This document shows, one piece after another, positions 7,746 through 15,397 of a stretch of DNA of 17,845 bases; within the stretch, counting starts at the first letter, position 1; each line of letters begins with the position of its first letter. This stretch comes from JANYIP01 sp031394045 (lineage in GTDB: Bacteria > Actinomycetota > Actinomycetes > Prado026), in the NCBI GenBank assembly GCA_031394045.1, contig JANMWN010000223.1, forward strand, positions 1 through 17,845, read 5' to 3'. A program made the position numbers and the translations under genes. Below the pieces are notes generated by a model. That model did not search any database and had not been told where the DNA came from. It saw nothing but the letters and a program-made list of their open reading frames with translations.

Positions 7746-9202
7746 TCGGCTCGCTGGCCGGGACGATCCGGCGCCTCTCGGTGTTCCTGGCTCTGCTGTT
7801 CCTGGCTCTGCTGGTCAACATCAACCTCGTCCAGGTGGCGCGGTCGAGCAACCTCGCCTCGCAGCCGGGCAACAACCGCAACGTCATCAAGGAGTACGGG
7901 CGCGAGCGCGGCCCGATCCTCGTCGGCGGCACCCCGGTCGCCGTGTCGGTCGCGGGCAAGGGCCGGCTGAAGTTCCAGCGCACGTACCCCGACGGTGGGC
8001 TCTACGTCTCGGCCACCGGCTTCTACTCGCTGATCTACGGGCGAACGGGGATCGAGCGGATCGAGAACCCTGTGCTCTCCGGCACCGACCCGCGGTTCTC
8101 GCTGCAGCAGATCAACGACCTCATCGCGGGGCGTACGTCCAAGGGCGGCAGCGTCCTGCTCACCATCAACGCAAAGGCACAGCGCGCCGCCGCCAACGCG
8201 ATGAAGGGTCATGTCGGCGCCGTGGTCGCGATCCAGCCGTCGACCGGGGCGATCCTGGCGCTGGTGCAGAGCCCGACCTTCGACCCGAACCCGTTGGCCA
8301 GCAACGACAGTGGGGTCGAGAGCGCGGCCTGGGCCAAGCTGATCGGTGACCCGGCCAAGCCCCTGCTCAACCGGCCGCTGGCCGAGGTCTACCCACCCGG
8401 TTCGACCTTCAAGCTCGTCACGCTGACCGCGGCGCTCTCGAGCGGTCAGTACACGACGACGACCCTCATCCCGGCTCCCGCGCGGATCCGGCTGCCCGGG
8501 TCGACCGCCACGCTGCCCAACGACAACAACCGCCGATGCGGCAATGGCCAGGTCACCCTGCAGGTCGCGCTCGAGGTCTCGTGCAACACCGCCTTCGCCA
8601 ACGTGGGGATCGCACTCGGCGGTGACGCGCTGCTCGCGCAGGCGGAGAAGTTCGGCTTCAACTCCTCGTTCGAGGTGCCGATGACCGCGGCCACGAGCCG
8701 CTTCCCGGCCGACCTGGTCAAGGCGCAGGCGGCGCAGAGCGCAATCGGGCAGTACGACGTACGTGCGACCGCCCTGCAGATGGCGATGGTGGCCGCCGCC
8801 ATCGCCAACGGCGGCGTGGTCAACACCCCGTACCTGGTGCAGTCGGTGCTCGGCCCCGACCTCGCACCGCTCGAGCCACCGGCGGTCCCGCGACCGTTCG
8901 GGGCGGCGATGACGCCGGCCATCGCCCAGGAGATCACCCAGATGATGGTCGGGGTGGTCGACAACGGCACGGGGACCAACGCCCAGATCCCGGGCGTCAA
9001 GGTGGCCGGCAAGACGGGCACCGCGGAGACCGCGCCAGGCCGCCCGGCTGACGCGTGGTTCGTCTCGTTCGGACCGGCGGACAACGCCGACGTGGCCATC
9101 GCGGTCGTCGTCGAAGGTGCACCGGACAGTGGGCCGATCTGGGGTGGCCGACTGGCCGCGCCGGTGGCCAAGGCAGTAATGCTCGCCATTCTCGGTAGAT
9201 GA
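7742..9202 (+). CDS. pbpA: Class B penicillin-binding protein PbpA (D,D-transpeptidase)
   Basis: Peptidoglycan crosslinking enzyme, partner of RodA. 486 residues: short cytoplasmic N-terminus, membrane anchor (about 10-31), pedestal region (about 45-135), and transpeptidase domain (about 155-485) with the three active-site motifs STFK (Ser221-Lys224), SCN (280-282) and KTGT (424-427), in normal spacing. Length matches mycobacterial PbpA (491). ATG 7742 has GAGAG (7727-7731) about 10 bp upstream and overlaps the end of a mini-ORF by ATGA. The stop is followed after 19 bp by the pknB ATG. Confidence 0.95.
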   Translation: MIGSLAGTIRRLSVFLALLFLALLVNINLVQVARSSNLASQPGNNRNVIKEYGRERGPILVGGTPVAVSVAGKGRLKFQRTYPDGGLYVSATGFYSLIYGRTGIERIENPVLSGTDPRFSLQQINDLIAGRTSKGGSVLLTINAKAQRAAANAMKGHVGAVVAIQPSTGAILALVQSPTFDPNPLASNDSGVESAAWAKLIGDPAKPLLNRPLAEVYPPGSTFKLVTLTAALSSGQYTTTTLIPAPARIRLPGSTATLPNDNNRRCGNGQVTLQVALEVSCNTAFANVGIALGGDALLAQAEKFGFNSSFEVPMTAATSRFPADLVKAQAAQSAIGQYDVRATALQMAMVAAAIANGGVVNTPYLVQSVLGPDLAPLEPPAVPRPFGAAMTPAIAQEITQMMVGVVDNGTGTNAQIPGVKVAGKTGTAETAPGRPADAWFVSFGPADNADVAIAVVVEGAPDSGPIWGGRLAAPVAKAVMLAILGR

Positions 9203-9221
9203 TCAGGGGAGACAGCACGCG

Positions 9222-11000
9222 ATGACCGACGACGTGACCAAGGCAGGGGAGGGTCGGATGGACGAGCCACGACGGCTCGGCGACCGGTACGAGCTGGGCG
9301 AGGTGATCGGCCGTGGTGGCATGGCCGAGGTCTTCGCCGGCCGCGACCTGCGCCTCGGACGACGGGTGGCCGTCAAGCTGCTCCGCACCGACCTCGCCCG
9401 CGACCCTTCGTTCCACGCGCGCTTCCGTCGCGAGGCCCAGGCCTCCGCCTCGCTCAACCACCCGAACATCGTGGCTGTCTACGACACCGGCGAGACCGAC
9501 GTGCAGGGCACCCTCGTGCCGTACATCGTCATGGAGTTCGTCGACGGCACGACGCTGCGCGAGCTGGTGAAGTCGTCGCACCGCTTCCAGCCCGAGCGCG
9601 CGCTGGAGATCACCGAGGGCACGCTGGCCGCCCTCGACTACTCGCACCGGCACGGGATCATCCACCGCGACATCAAGCCCGGCAACGTGATGCTCAGCCG
9701 CACGGGCCAGGTCAAGGTGATGGACTTCGGCATCGCCAGGGCGATCGCCGACAGCGCCGCGACCATGACGCAGACCTCGGCCGTCCTCGGCACCGCGCAG
9801 TACCTCTCGCCCGAGCAGGCGCGTGGCGAGGTCGTGGACGCACGCTCCGACGTCTACTCCACCGGCTTCCTGCTGTACGAGCTGCTCACCGGGCGGCCGC
9901 CGTTCGTCGGCGACTCACCGGTGTCCGTGGCATACCAGCACGTACGCGAGACCGCGCCGCCGCCCTCACGGGTCAACCCGGACGTGCCGGCAGCCTGCGA
10001 CACCGTGGTGATGCGCTCGCTGGCCAAGAGCCCCCTCGACCGGTACCAGTCCGCCGCCGAGATGGAGCGCGACGTCGAACGGGCTCGGCTCGGGCAGCCG
10101 CTCGCGACCACCGGGGGCGCCGGGGGCGCTGCGCTCGCCGGTGCAGCCGCTGCCGGGGGCGTGGACAACGACGCCACCCAGATGTTCACCGTGCCCGCGA
10201 GCACCGGACCCATCGTCCGGCCGACGCCGGTGGCGGAGCCCACGGGCAACCGGAACGCGTGGTACGTCCTGCTCGGCGTCGCGGTCGTCGTCGCGCTGAG
10301 CCTGGCGTTCTTCCTCGGGCGCGGGCTCTTCACGGGTACCGAGACCAACATCGTGGTGCCGGACCTGTCCGGGCTCAAGCACGCCGACGTCGTCTCGCAG
10401 CTGACCGAGCGAGGGCTCAAGATCGGGGTCGAGAACACCGTCACCAGTGACAAGCCGATCGGCACCGTCATCCAGCAGAATCCCCTCAGCGGGATCAAGG
10501 TGGCCAAGGAGACAGTCGTCGACGTCACGTACTCCGGGGGGCCGGCCAACGTGAACGTACCCACGCTGATCGGGCTGACCCTGCAGCAGGCCAACGACGC
10601 TCTCGTCGCAGCCGGGCTGACACCGGGCGCAGTCACGTCCAAGGCCTCGCCCGGCATCCCCGCCGGCACCGTGGTCGACTCGACCCCGCCGGTCGGCACG
10701 CCCGTCGCCAAGAACAGCTCGGTCGGCCTGGTCGTCTCGAGCGGGCTGGTCCCCGTACCCAAGGTCGTGGGCGAGACCGAGGTGCAGGCCAAGGCCGACC
10801 TGGTCAACGCCGGTTTCGTCGTCGCGGTGATCCGCCAGACCACGGACGCGGCCCCGGACGGCCAGGTCATCCTGCAGAACCCGGCGGCCAAGACCCCGTT
10901 CGGGCAGGGCAAGACGGTGACCATCACGGTGGCCGTCGCACCGCCGCCCACGATCTCGCCCACCCCGACGGTGACGGCCAGCGCCACGACGACGCCGTGA
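9222..11000 (+). CDS. pknB: Ser/Thr protein kinase PknB with three PASTA domains
   Basis: Transmembrane kinase that senses peptidoglycan fragments or lipid II and phosphorylates division and wall proteins. 592 residues: kinase domain about 20-288 with the G-loop IGRGGMAEV (29-37), Lys52 in VAVK, HRDIKPGN (148-155), DFG (168-170), and the activation loop TMTQTSAVLGTAQYLSPEQ with Thr183/Thr185 matching the PknB autophosphorylation pair. Then an Ala/Gly linker, one TM helix (about 347-366), three PASTA repeats (about 374-437, 442-507, 510-572) and a Thr/Pro tail. M. tuberculosis PknB has four PASTA repeats. Two starts are possible: ATG 9222 with AGGGGAG about 10 bp upstream, or ATG 9258 with GGGGAGGG 4 bp upstream; the longer is annotated. 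pknA is absent. Confidence 0.95.
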   Translation: MTDDVTKAGEGRMDEPRRLGDRYELGEVIGRGGMAEVFAGRDLRLGRRVAVKLLRTDLARDPSFHARFRREAQASASLNHPNIVAVYDTGETDVQGTLVPYIVMEFVDGTTLRELVKSSHRFQPERALEITEGTLAALDYSHRHGIIHRDIKPGNVMLSRTGQVKVMDFGIARAIADSAATMTQTSAVLGTAQYLSPEQARGEVVDARSDVYSTGFLLYELLTGRPPFVGDSPVSVAYQHVRETAPPPSRVNPDVPAACDTVVMRSLAKSPLDRYQSAAEMERDVERARLGQPLATTGGAGGAALAGAAAAGGVDNDATQMFTVPASTGPIVRPTPVAEPTGNRNAWYVLLGVAVVVALSLAFFLGRGLFTGTETNIVVPDLSGLKHADVVSQLTERGLKIGVENTVTSDKPIGTVIQQNPLSGIKVAKETVVDVTYSGGPANVNVPTLIGLTLQQANDALVAAGLTPGAVTSKASPGIPAGTVVDSTPPVGTPVAKNSSVGLVVSSGLVPVPKVVGETEVQAKADLVNAGFVVAVIRQTTDAAPDGQVILQNPAAKTPFGQGKTVTITVAVAPPPTISPTPTVTASATTTP

Positions 11001-11648
11001 CCCCGCGCCCGATGGCGCCCTTCGAGGTCAACCTCCCGACCCTCTCGCCGCTGGTCGGCGGTGAGCTGGTCGACGAGGGCGACTACGACGCGGTCGAGCT
11101 GCGGGGGGCTGGACCTGTCGGGGCAGCGCGCGACGAACGCCCGGTTCCTCGAGTGCGGGCTGTACGAGTGCCAGCTCGACCAGGCAGACCTCCGGCGCGC
11201 CCGGATCGCCGACTGCCTGCTGTTCGACCTTTCGGCGGTCAGCCTCGACGCCGCCGAGTCGTCCTGGCGGGACAGCATCCTGCGCGGCTGCCGATTCGGC
11301 GCGCTGGTGGCGCACGGGGCCACGCTGACACGTGTACGCGTGATCGGCGGCAAGCTCGACTACGTCAACCTGCGCGGCGCGACCCTGACGGACGTCACGT
11401 TGGAGGGCTGCCAGATCGGCGAGCTCGACCTCGGGGGCGCGCAGGTGCACCAGGTGAGCCTGGCCGACTGCCGGGTCCAGTGGATCGACTTCTCGGCCGC
11501 GCGCCTGGACGAGGTCGACCTCAGCGGGGCCGAGCTGCACGAGCTGACCGGTGTCGCCAACCTGGGTGGCGCAGTGGTCAGCGAGGTCCAGCTGGCCGAC
11601 CTGGCCGCGACTTTCGCCGCGCACCTCGGCATCCGCGTACGCGCCTAG
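10997..11648 (+). pseudogene. Pentapeptide-repeat protein gene, apparently frameshifted
   Basis: The GTG at 10997 overlaps the pknB stop (GTGA) and opens a frame reading FEVNLPTLSPLVGGELVDEG then DYDAVELRG. At the G-run 11103-11108 (six Gs) that frame becomes arginine- and proline-rich nonsense. The next frame continues naturally with LDLSGQRATNARFLECGLYE and pentapeptide-repeat strands (A(D/N)LXX-like: ADLRRARI, YVNLRGATL, LDLGGAQVH, IDFSAARLDEVDLSGAELHE) to TAG 11646-11648. Removing one G restores a 216-residue protein with the layout of pentapeptide-repeat proteins found after pknB in related actinomycetes. Taken as written, only a shorter protein from within 11061-11648 could be made. Either a real frameshift or a sequencing error in the homopolymer. 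The fold is a right-handed quadrilateral beta-helix; the function is unknown. Its stop overlaps the convergent trpG stop by 4 bp (CTAG). Confidence 0.8.
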
Positions 11649-12394
11649 CCCTCGGTCGCCCTTGGCTCAGACCGACGTGCGTTGGCCGGTACGCCGACCA
11701 ACGCGGCCCCAGATGAACCAACCAGGGTGGGCGCGACGGGAGCAAGGCCGCTGGCGCGCAGGACGGCCTCGGGGTCACCGCAGCGGACCAGCCAGTTCGC
11801 GAGCATCCGGTGCCCGCCCTGGGTGAGCACGGACTCGGGGTGGAACTGGACGCCCTCGACGTCGACGGTGCGGTGCCGCATGGCCATGATGACGCCGCTC
11901 TCGGTCGTCCCCGTGACCTCGAGCTCGTCGCCAGGGACCGTCGCCGGGTCGACCGCCAGCGAGTGGTAGCGCGTCGCGGTGAACGGGTCGGGCAGGCCGT
12001 CGAGCACACCGGCTCCTTGGTGGTGGACCTGCGAGGTCTTGCCGTGCAGCAGCTCGGGGGCGCGGGTCACCTTGGCGCCGTACGCCACCCCGATCGCCTG
12101 GTGCCCGAGGCAGACCCCGAGCAACGGCACCCGACCCGCCGCGTGCCGCACCATGTCGACGCAGACGCCGGCCTGCTGCGGGGTGCCGGGGCCCGGGGAC
12201 AGGAGTACGCCGTCGTACCCGTCGGCCTCGTCGACCGTGACGGCGTCGTTGCGGCGGACGACCGGTTCGGCGCCGAGCTGGGCGAGGTACTGCACCAGGT
12301 TGAAGACGAACGAGTCGTAGTTGTCGATGACCAGAATGCGCAGTGGGGCACCGCCGTCGGAACGCGGCCTGATCTGGCTGACTGAGGCGTCCAT
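11645..12394 (-). CDS. trpG: Anthranilate / aminodeoxychorismate synthase glutamine amidotransferase (TrpG/PabA)
   Basis: Class I glutamine amidotransferase that supplies ammonia for anthranilate (tryptophan) or 4-amino-4-deoxychorismate (folate). Sequence cannot decide between the two, and one protein may serve both. 249 residues: ILVIDNYDSFVFN (20-32), LLSPGPGTP (64-72), nucleophile Cys95 in GVCLGHQAIG, HGKTS (118-122), YHSLAV (143-148), and the His185/Glu187 dyad in FHPES. The last 45 residues extend past the usual end and look disordered. ATG 12394 is chosen because GGAGGA sits 7 bp upstream; a GTG at 12412 would overlap the preceding gene. It is the last gene of the - strand trio with the one-TM protein and DUF881. 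No chorismate-binding subunit gene is adjacent. Confidence 0.92.
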   Translation of the reverse strand: MDASVSQIRPRSDGGAPLRILVIDNYDSFVFNLVQYLAQLGAEPVVRRNDAVTVDEADGYDGVLLSPGPGTPQQAGVCVDMVRHAAGRVPLLGVCLGHQAIGVAYGAKVTRAPELLHGKTSQVHHQGAGVLDGLPDPFTATRYHSLAVDPATVPGDELEVTGTTESGVIMAMRHRTVDVEGVQFHPESVLTQGGHRMLANWLVRCGDPEAVLRASGLAPVAPTLVGSSGAALVGVPANARRSEPRATEG

Positions 12395-12398
12395 CGGT

Positions 12399-12587
12399 CT
12401 ATCCTCCACCACCGGTGCTGTCGACGGTGACGCGGTTGAACGGCAGCCGCGGCTCGACCCAGGGGAAGACCACCCCGAAGAGCAGCACCACGACGACGGC
12501 AGCGGCGCCCGCCAGGATCGCCACCTTGAGCGGCCAGCGCCCCGGCAGCAGTCGCCACAGCCGCCCGTACAACGAGACGCCGCTCAT
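12399..12587 (-). CDS. Small single-pass membrane protein, uncharacterised
   Basis: 62 residues with one strong transmembrane helix (about 20-42, LKVAILAGAAAVVVVLLFGV), preceded by a basic stretch (YGRLWRLLPGRW) and followed by a short outer tail ending STGGGG. The ATG at 12587 overlaps the DUF881 stop (ATGA), and the stop is 4 bp before the trpG ATG, so the three are one operon. Small membrane genes in this position occur in related actinomycetes, but I do not know a function. Confidence 0.75.
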   Translation of the reverse strand: MSGVSLYGRLWRLLPGRWPLKVAILAGAAAVVVVLLFGVVFPWVEPRLPFNRVTVDSTGGGG

Positions 12588-13327
12588 CGGGGCACCGTAG
12601 CGGCCGGCAGATCGAGCTCACCCTCGTACGCGGGCAGGGTCAGGCTAGGGTGCTCGACGACCTGGTAGCCGAGGCCGACGACCGCGACCCACTGGCGGTA
12701 GCTCACCAGGCCCGGCGCCGCCTCCATTGCCCGCCGGATGCCGGCCAGGTCACCCACGGCGCTGACCGTGAAGGGCGGGGAGTAGACCCGGCCGTGCAGG
12801 ATCAGCGTGTTGCCCACGCAGCGGACGGCGCTGGTGGCCAGCAGCCGCTGGTCCATGACCTGGACACCCTCGGCGCCGCCGGCCCACATCGCGTTGACCA
12901 CCGCCTGCAGGTCTTGCTGGTGGACGACCAGGTCGTCCGGCGAGACCCCGGCCGGAAGCTGGCCGCTGACGCCCAGCTTGGAGTCGTCGAGGGTGACGAC
13001 CAGCCCCGGCCCGACCATCCGGGTGAGCCCGGCCGCGGCCGACAGGCGCGCGGTCTCGGCCTGCGCGGCCGTGACCCTCGCGTCGTCCCCGCCGCCGGCG
13101 GCAGTCAGCTGGTCAACCTCGCTGCGCAGCCTCTGGACCGCCGCTGCCCCGCCGGCCGCCTTGGCGGCCTGCTCACGGATCAGGTCGGCCAGGTCTGAGC
13201 GACGGTCCGAGCGCAGGTCGGTGCCGCGCGCGGTCGCCGCGCTCGTGGCCATCAGCAGCCCGGCCAGGACCAGGACGACTGGAGTACCGACCCGCCAAGC
13301 ACGGCGCGAGGACCTTGGGGCGACCAC
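12584..13327 (-). CDS. DUF881 family membrane protein
   Basis: Conserved actinobacterial protein (DUF881, as in M. tuberculosis Rv0012) of unknown role, found beside crgA and division genes. 247 residues from GTG 13327: N-terminal membrane anchor (about 13-31, GTPVVLVLAGLLMATSAATA), a predicted coiled segment (LADLIREQAAKA... VQRLRSEVDQLTA... AQAETARLSAAAG), then the DUF881 domain with GPGLVVTLDDSK, LVVHQQDLQAVVNAMWAGGA, GVQVMDQRLLATSAVRCVGN and the ending YQVVEHPSLTLPAYEG. The start is uncertain: the GTG has only a weak GACGAG upstream, and no better start exists before an in-frame CTG a few codons earlier. Divergent from crgA with 66 bp between. First gene of the - strand operon. Confidence 0.85.
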   Translation of the reverse strand: MVAPRSSRRAWRVGTPVVLVLAGLLMATSAATARGTDLRSDRRSDLADLIREQAAKAAGGAAAVQRLRSEVDQLTAAGGGDDARVTAAQAETARLSAAAGLTRMVGPGLVVTLDDSKLGVSGQLPAGVSPDDLVVHQQDLQAVVNAMWAGGAEGVQVMDQRLLATSAVRCVGNTLILHGRVYSPPFTVSAVGDLAGIRRAMEAAPGLVSYRQWVAVVGLGYQVVEHPSLTLPAYEGELDLPAATVPR

Positions 13328-13393
13328 CTCGTCTACGCTAACGGACAGCGTCGGTCTGTCCGGCCGCGCCGTCCAGCAGGAGGAGTGTCCGCC

Positions 13394-13648
13394 GTGCCCA
13401 AGTCGCGGGTCCGCCGCAAGGCCCCGTTCGTTCCGCCCCCCCAGGGGCAGTCGGCCGCGTCCAAGATGAGCGCCCGCTGGGTCGCGCCGCTGATGGTGAC
13501 GTTCTTCCTGCTCGGGCTGGCCTGGATCGTCGTGTACTACATCGCCCCCGACGGCGTCCCGGTGATGAAGAACCTCGGCAACGCCAACCTGCTGATCGGG
13601 TTCGGCCTGCTCGGCGCCGGCTTCGTCACCGCCACCCGCTGGAAGTAA
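13394..13648 (+). CDS. crgA: Cell division protein CrgA
   Basis: Small inner-membrane septation regulator (WhiP/CrgA family) that interacts with FtsZ, FtsQ, FtsI and CwsA-type proteins in actinomycetes. 84 residues: the canonical start MPKSRVRRKAPF, a basic, Pro-rich N-terminus, two transmembrane helices (about 29-50 and 63-80) and the typical motifs W-V-A-P-L-M, G-L-A-W-I-V-V-Y-Y and the ending TRWK. The GTG at 13394 is chosen because it restores the family N-terminus and has AGGAGGAG 8 bp upstream; an in-frame GTG at 13385 overlaps that site. Confidence 0.95.
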   Translation: MPKSRVRRKAPFVPPPQGQSAASKMSARWVAPLMVTFFLLGLAWIVVYYIAPDGVPVMKNLGNANLLIGFGLLGAGFVTATRWK

Positions 13649-13671
13649 CACGCGTGTAGTTCGTCCACATC

Positions 13672-13694
13672 ACTTGTCCCCAGTGTGGACAAGT
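13672..13694. terminator. Hairpin between convergent crgA and rhomboid genes
   Basis: ACTTGTCC (13672-13679), loop CCAGTGT, GGACAAGT (13687-13694): a perfect 8-bp stem. A competing arm GTCCACA further left can pair with TGTGGAC inside it. There is no T-run, so this would be a weak or bidirectional terminator; the position between convergent genes supports the role. Confidence 0.45.
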
Positions 13695-13700
13695 CCGCTG

Positions 13701-13740
13701 TGCTGGCTCTGCTGGCTCTGCTGGCTCTGCTGGCTCTGCT
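13701..13740. repeat. 9-bp tandem repeat (TGCTGGCTC) about 4.4 copies
   Basis: Four perfect TGCTGGCTC units at 13701-13736 plus a partial unit, ending 3 bp before the rhomboid stop codon on the - strand (13744-13746), so entirely in its 3' flank. Copy number may vary among strains. Confidence 0.95.
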
Positions 13741-13743
13741 CGG

Positions 13744-14658
13744 CTATGGGAAGACCTGGATGTCCGGGTACGTCTGGATCCCACCACCGAGGTCGAAGAC
13801 GCTCGCGTACACGGGATCGTCCTTGATCTGGTTCGTACGGACCACGACCAGGCCCACGCACAGCGCCGTCACGGCGACCACGACGGCGATCGAGCCTGCG
13901 AGCCGGAAGGCCTTCGGGGTGTAGACGAACGCCGCCGTGACGACCAGGCCGGCGACCAGCCCGCCGACGTGGGCATGCCAGTCGATGTTGGGGACCGCGA
14001 ACGGGAGCAGCATGTTCAGGGCCACGATGCCGACCAGCCAGCTCAGGTTCCAGTGCATCCGCTTGGCCACCACGATGAGGCCGCCGGCCAGGCCGAACAC
14101 CGCACCCGAGGCACCGGCCGCGAGGCCCTGCGGGTCGGCGAAGTACATCGACACCGCCGATCCCGCGAGCAACGAGACGAAGTACAGCGCGGCGTAGCGC
14201 AGCCGGCCCAGCATCGCCTCGAGCGGCCGGCCGAGCACCCACAGCCCCCACATGTTGAACAGGAGGTGGATCACGCTCAGGTGGATGAAGCCGGAGGTGA
14301 TCAGCCGCCACCACTGGCCGCTGGCCACGCCGAGGCCGTAGTCCGAGAAACGGGCCGTGGTCGACGGCACCAGGACCTGCAGCACGTACACGGCGACGCA
14401 GAGCGCCACCAGGATCGTCGTGATCAGGCCAGGCCGTTCGTAGACCTTGCCGCCAAAGACCGTACGCGTCTGAGGGATCGACCTGGCGCCCTCGGCGACG
14501 CAGTCGGGGCACTGGAACCCGACCGAGGCGCTGATCATGCACTCGGGGCAGATCGGCCGGTCGCAGCGTACGCACCGGATGTACGTCTCGCGGGTGGGGT
14601 GCCGGTAGCAGACCGGGGCAGCCGCGTCAGCGCCACCGGCGCTGGCCGGCTCGCTCAC
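13744..14658 (-). CDS. Rhomboid-family intramembrane serine protease with N-terminal zinc finger
   Basis: Predicted membrane protease that cleaves transmembrane helices. 304 residues: N-terminal zinc-binding region (B-box-like) with Cys17, His20, Cys29/Cys32, Cys37/Cys40 and Cys50/Cys53, then six or seven TM helices (from about 77 to 280). Catalytic dyad: Ser184 in AGASGAVFG and His230 in DWHAHVGG; HxxxN at 131-135 (HLLFN) is the oxyanion/structural motif in TM2. All key residues are present, so it should be active. The start is GTG 14658 with AAGGAG 9 bp upstream. It follows ppiA by 30 bp on the same strand, a pairing conserved in actinomycetes. The C-terminus extends about 40 residues past the last helix. 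Confidence 0.93.
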   Translation of the reverse strand: MSEPASAGGADAAAPVCYRHPTRETYIRCVRCDRPICPECMISASVGFQCPDCVAEGARSIPQTRTVFGGKVYERPGLITTILVALCVAVYVLQVLVPSTTARFSDYGLGVASGQWWRLITSGFIHLSVIHLLFNMWGLWVLGRPLEAMLGRLRYAALYFVSLLAGSAVSMYFADPQGLAAGASGAVFGLAGGLIVVAKRMHWNLSWLVGIVALNMLLPFAVPNIDWHAHVGGLVAGLVVTAAFVYTPKAFRLAGSIAVVVAVTALCVGLVVVRTNQIKDDPVYASVFDLGGGIQTYPDIQVFP

Positions 14659-14688
14659 GTCGGGCTGCTCCTTCCGCCTTCGGCCGGG

Positions 14689-15219
14689 TCAGGTCTCGAC
14701 GCGCTCGATGACGACGGACTCGATGACGACCGGCTCTACCGGTACGTCACCCCGGCCGGTCGGCGTCTTGCCGATCGCGTCGACCACTGCGCGGCTGTCA
14801 GCGTCCGCGACCTCGCCGAAGATCGTGTGCTTGAAGTTGAGCCAGTTCGTCGCCGCCACCGTGATGAAGAACTGCGAGCCGTTGGTGGCTGGGCCGGAGT
14901 TGGCCATCGCCAGCAGGTACGGCCGCTCGAACGTGAGCTCGGGGTGGAACTCGTCGGCGAACTTGTAGCCGGGACCGCCGATGCCCTGACCGAGCGGGTC
15001 GCCGCCCTGGATCATGAAACCCTCGATGACCCGGTGGAACACCGTGCCGTCGTAGAGCGGCACCGAGGCCTTGGCGCCGGTGCTCGGGTGCGTCCACTCC
15101 TTGGCGCCCTCGGCCAGCTCGACGAAGTTGCGCACCGTCTTGGGCGCCTGGTCGGGGTGCAGCTGGATCCGGATGTCGCCGCGGTTGGTGTGCAGGGTGG
15201 CGAAGAGCTGCTCGGGCAC
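14689..15219 (-). CDS. ppiA: Cyclophilin-type peptidyl-prolyl cis-trans isomerase
   Basis: Cytosolic cyclophilin that isomerises X-Pro bonds. 176 residues: ATLHTNRGDIRIQL (7-20), APKTVRNFVELAEG (25-38), VFHRVIEGFMIQGGDP (60-75, catalytic Arg63), FADEFHPEL (87-95), LAMANSGPATNGSQFFIT (103-120) and HTIFGEV (131-137). GTG 15219 is chosen because it gives the family start (MPEQLFATLHTN) and has GTGGAG upstream; the frame is open further 5' but that stretch is not protein-like. The C-terminus reads EPVVIESVVIERVET: relatives typically end near EPVVIERVEV, so five residues are duplicated by a 15-bp tandem repeat (14704-14733). The rhomboid gene follows after 30 bp. Confidence 0.94.
   Translation of the reverse strand: MPEQLFATLHTNRGDIRIQLHPDQAPKTVRNFVELAEGAKEWTHPSTGAKASVPLYDGTVFHRVIEGFMIQGGDPLGQGIGGPGYKFADEFHPELTFERPYLLAMANSGPATNGSQFFITVAATNWLNFKHTIFGEVADADSRAVVDAIGKTPTGRGDVPVEPVVIESVVIERVET
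14704..14733. repeat. 15-bp tandem repeat at the 3' end of ppiA
   Basis: CTCGATGACGAC at 14704-14715 recurs at 14719-14730 (period 15). It adds five codons in frame near the ppiA C-terminus. Confidence 0.85.
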
Positions 15220-15358
15220 GAAAGGCTCCACAGGTCGGGGTGGTCTTGGACGTCGTCGTCGCCCCCGATCCTGCCATGTCGCGACGTCAGACCTGGCGCC
15301 AAGGCCCACGGGCGGGGCACGACGCCCTAGGGAGCCAGCGCGCCGATCGGGCCGCGTT

Positions 15359-15397
15359 GAGCGAATTGGAGCGCTTCTACCGAGCGAATTGGAGCGC
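15359..15397. repeat. 16-bp direct repeat, 23-bp period, at a gene 3' end
   Basis: GAGCGAATTGGAGCGC at 15359-15374 and again at 15382-15397. On the - strand the right-hand copy encodes the last residues ALQFA of the small membrane frame ending at 15377; the left-hand copy repeats that sequence after the stop. A tandem duplication of a gene end. Confidence 0.9.

Noticed and set aside
6623..8212. 529-codon open frame on the - strand across rodA and pbpA
   Set aside because: Gln/Asp/Glu/His-rich antisense translation with no domain; rodA and pbpA motifs are intact on the + strand.
13701..13740. CRISPR-like or phase-variation repeat
   Set aside because: No spacers, and the unit is 9 bp and lies outside the rhomboid coding frame, so copy changes would not shift a known frame.
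15220..15376. Riboswitch or small RNA in the gap upstream of ppiA
   Set aside because: No conserved aptamer-like sequence or strong hairpin seen; only the direct repeat at the neighbouring gene end.
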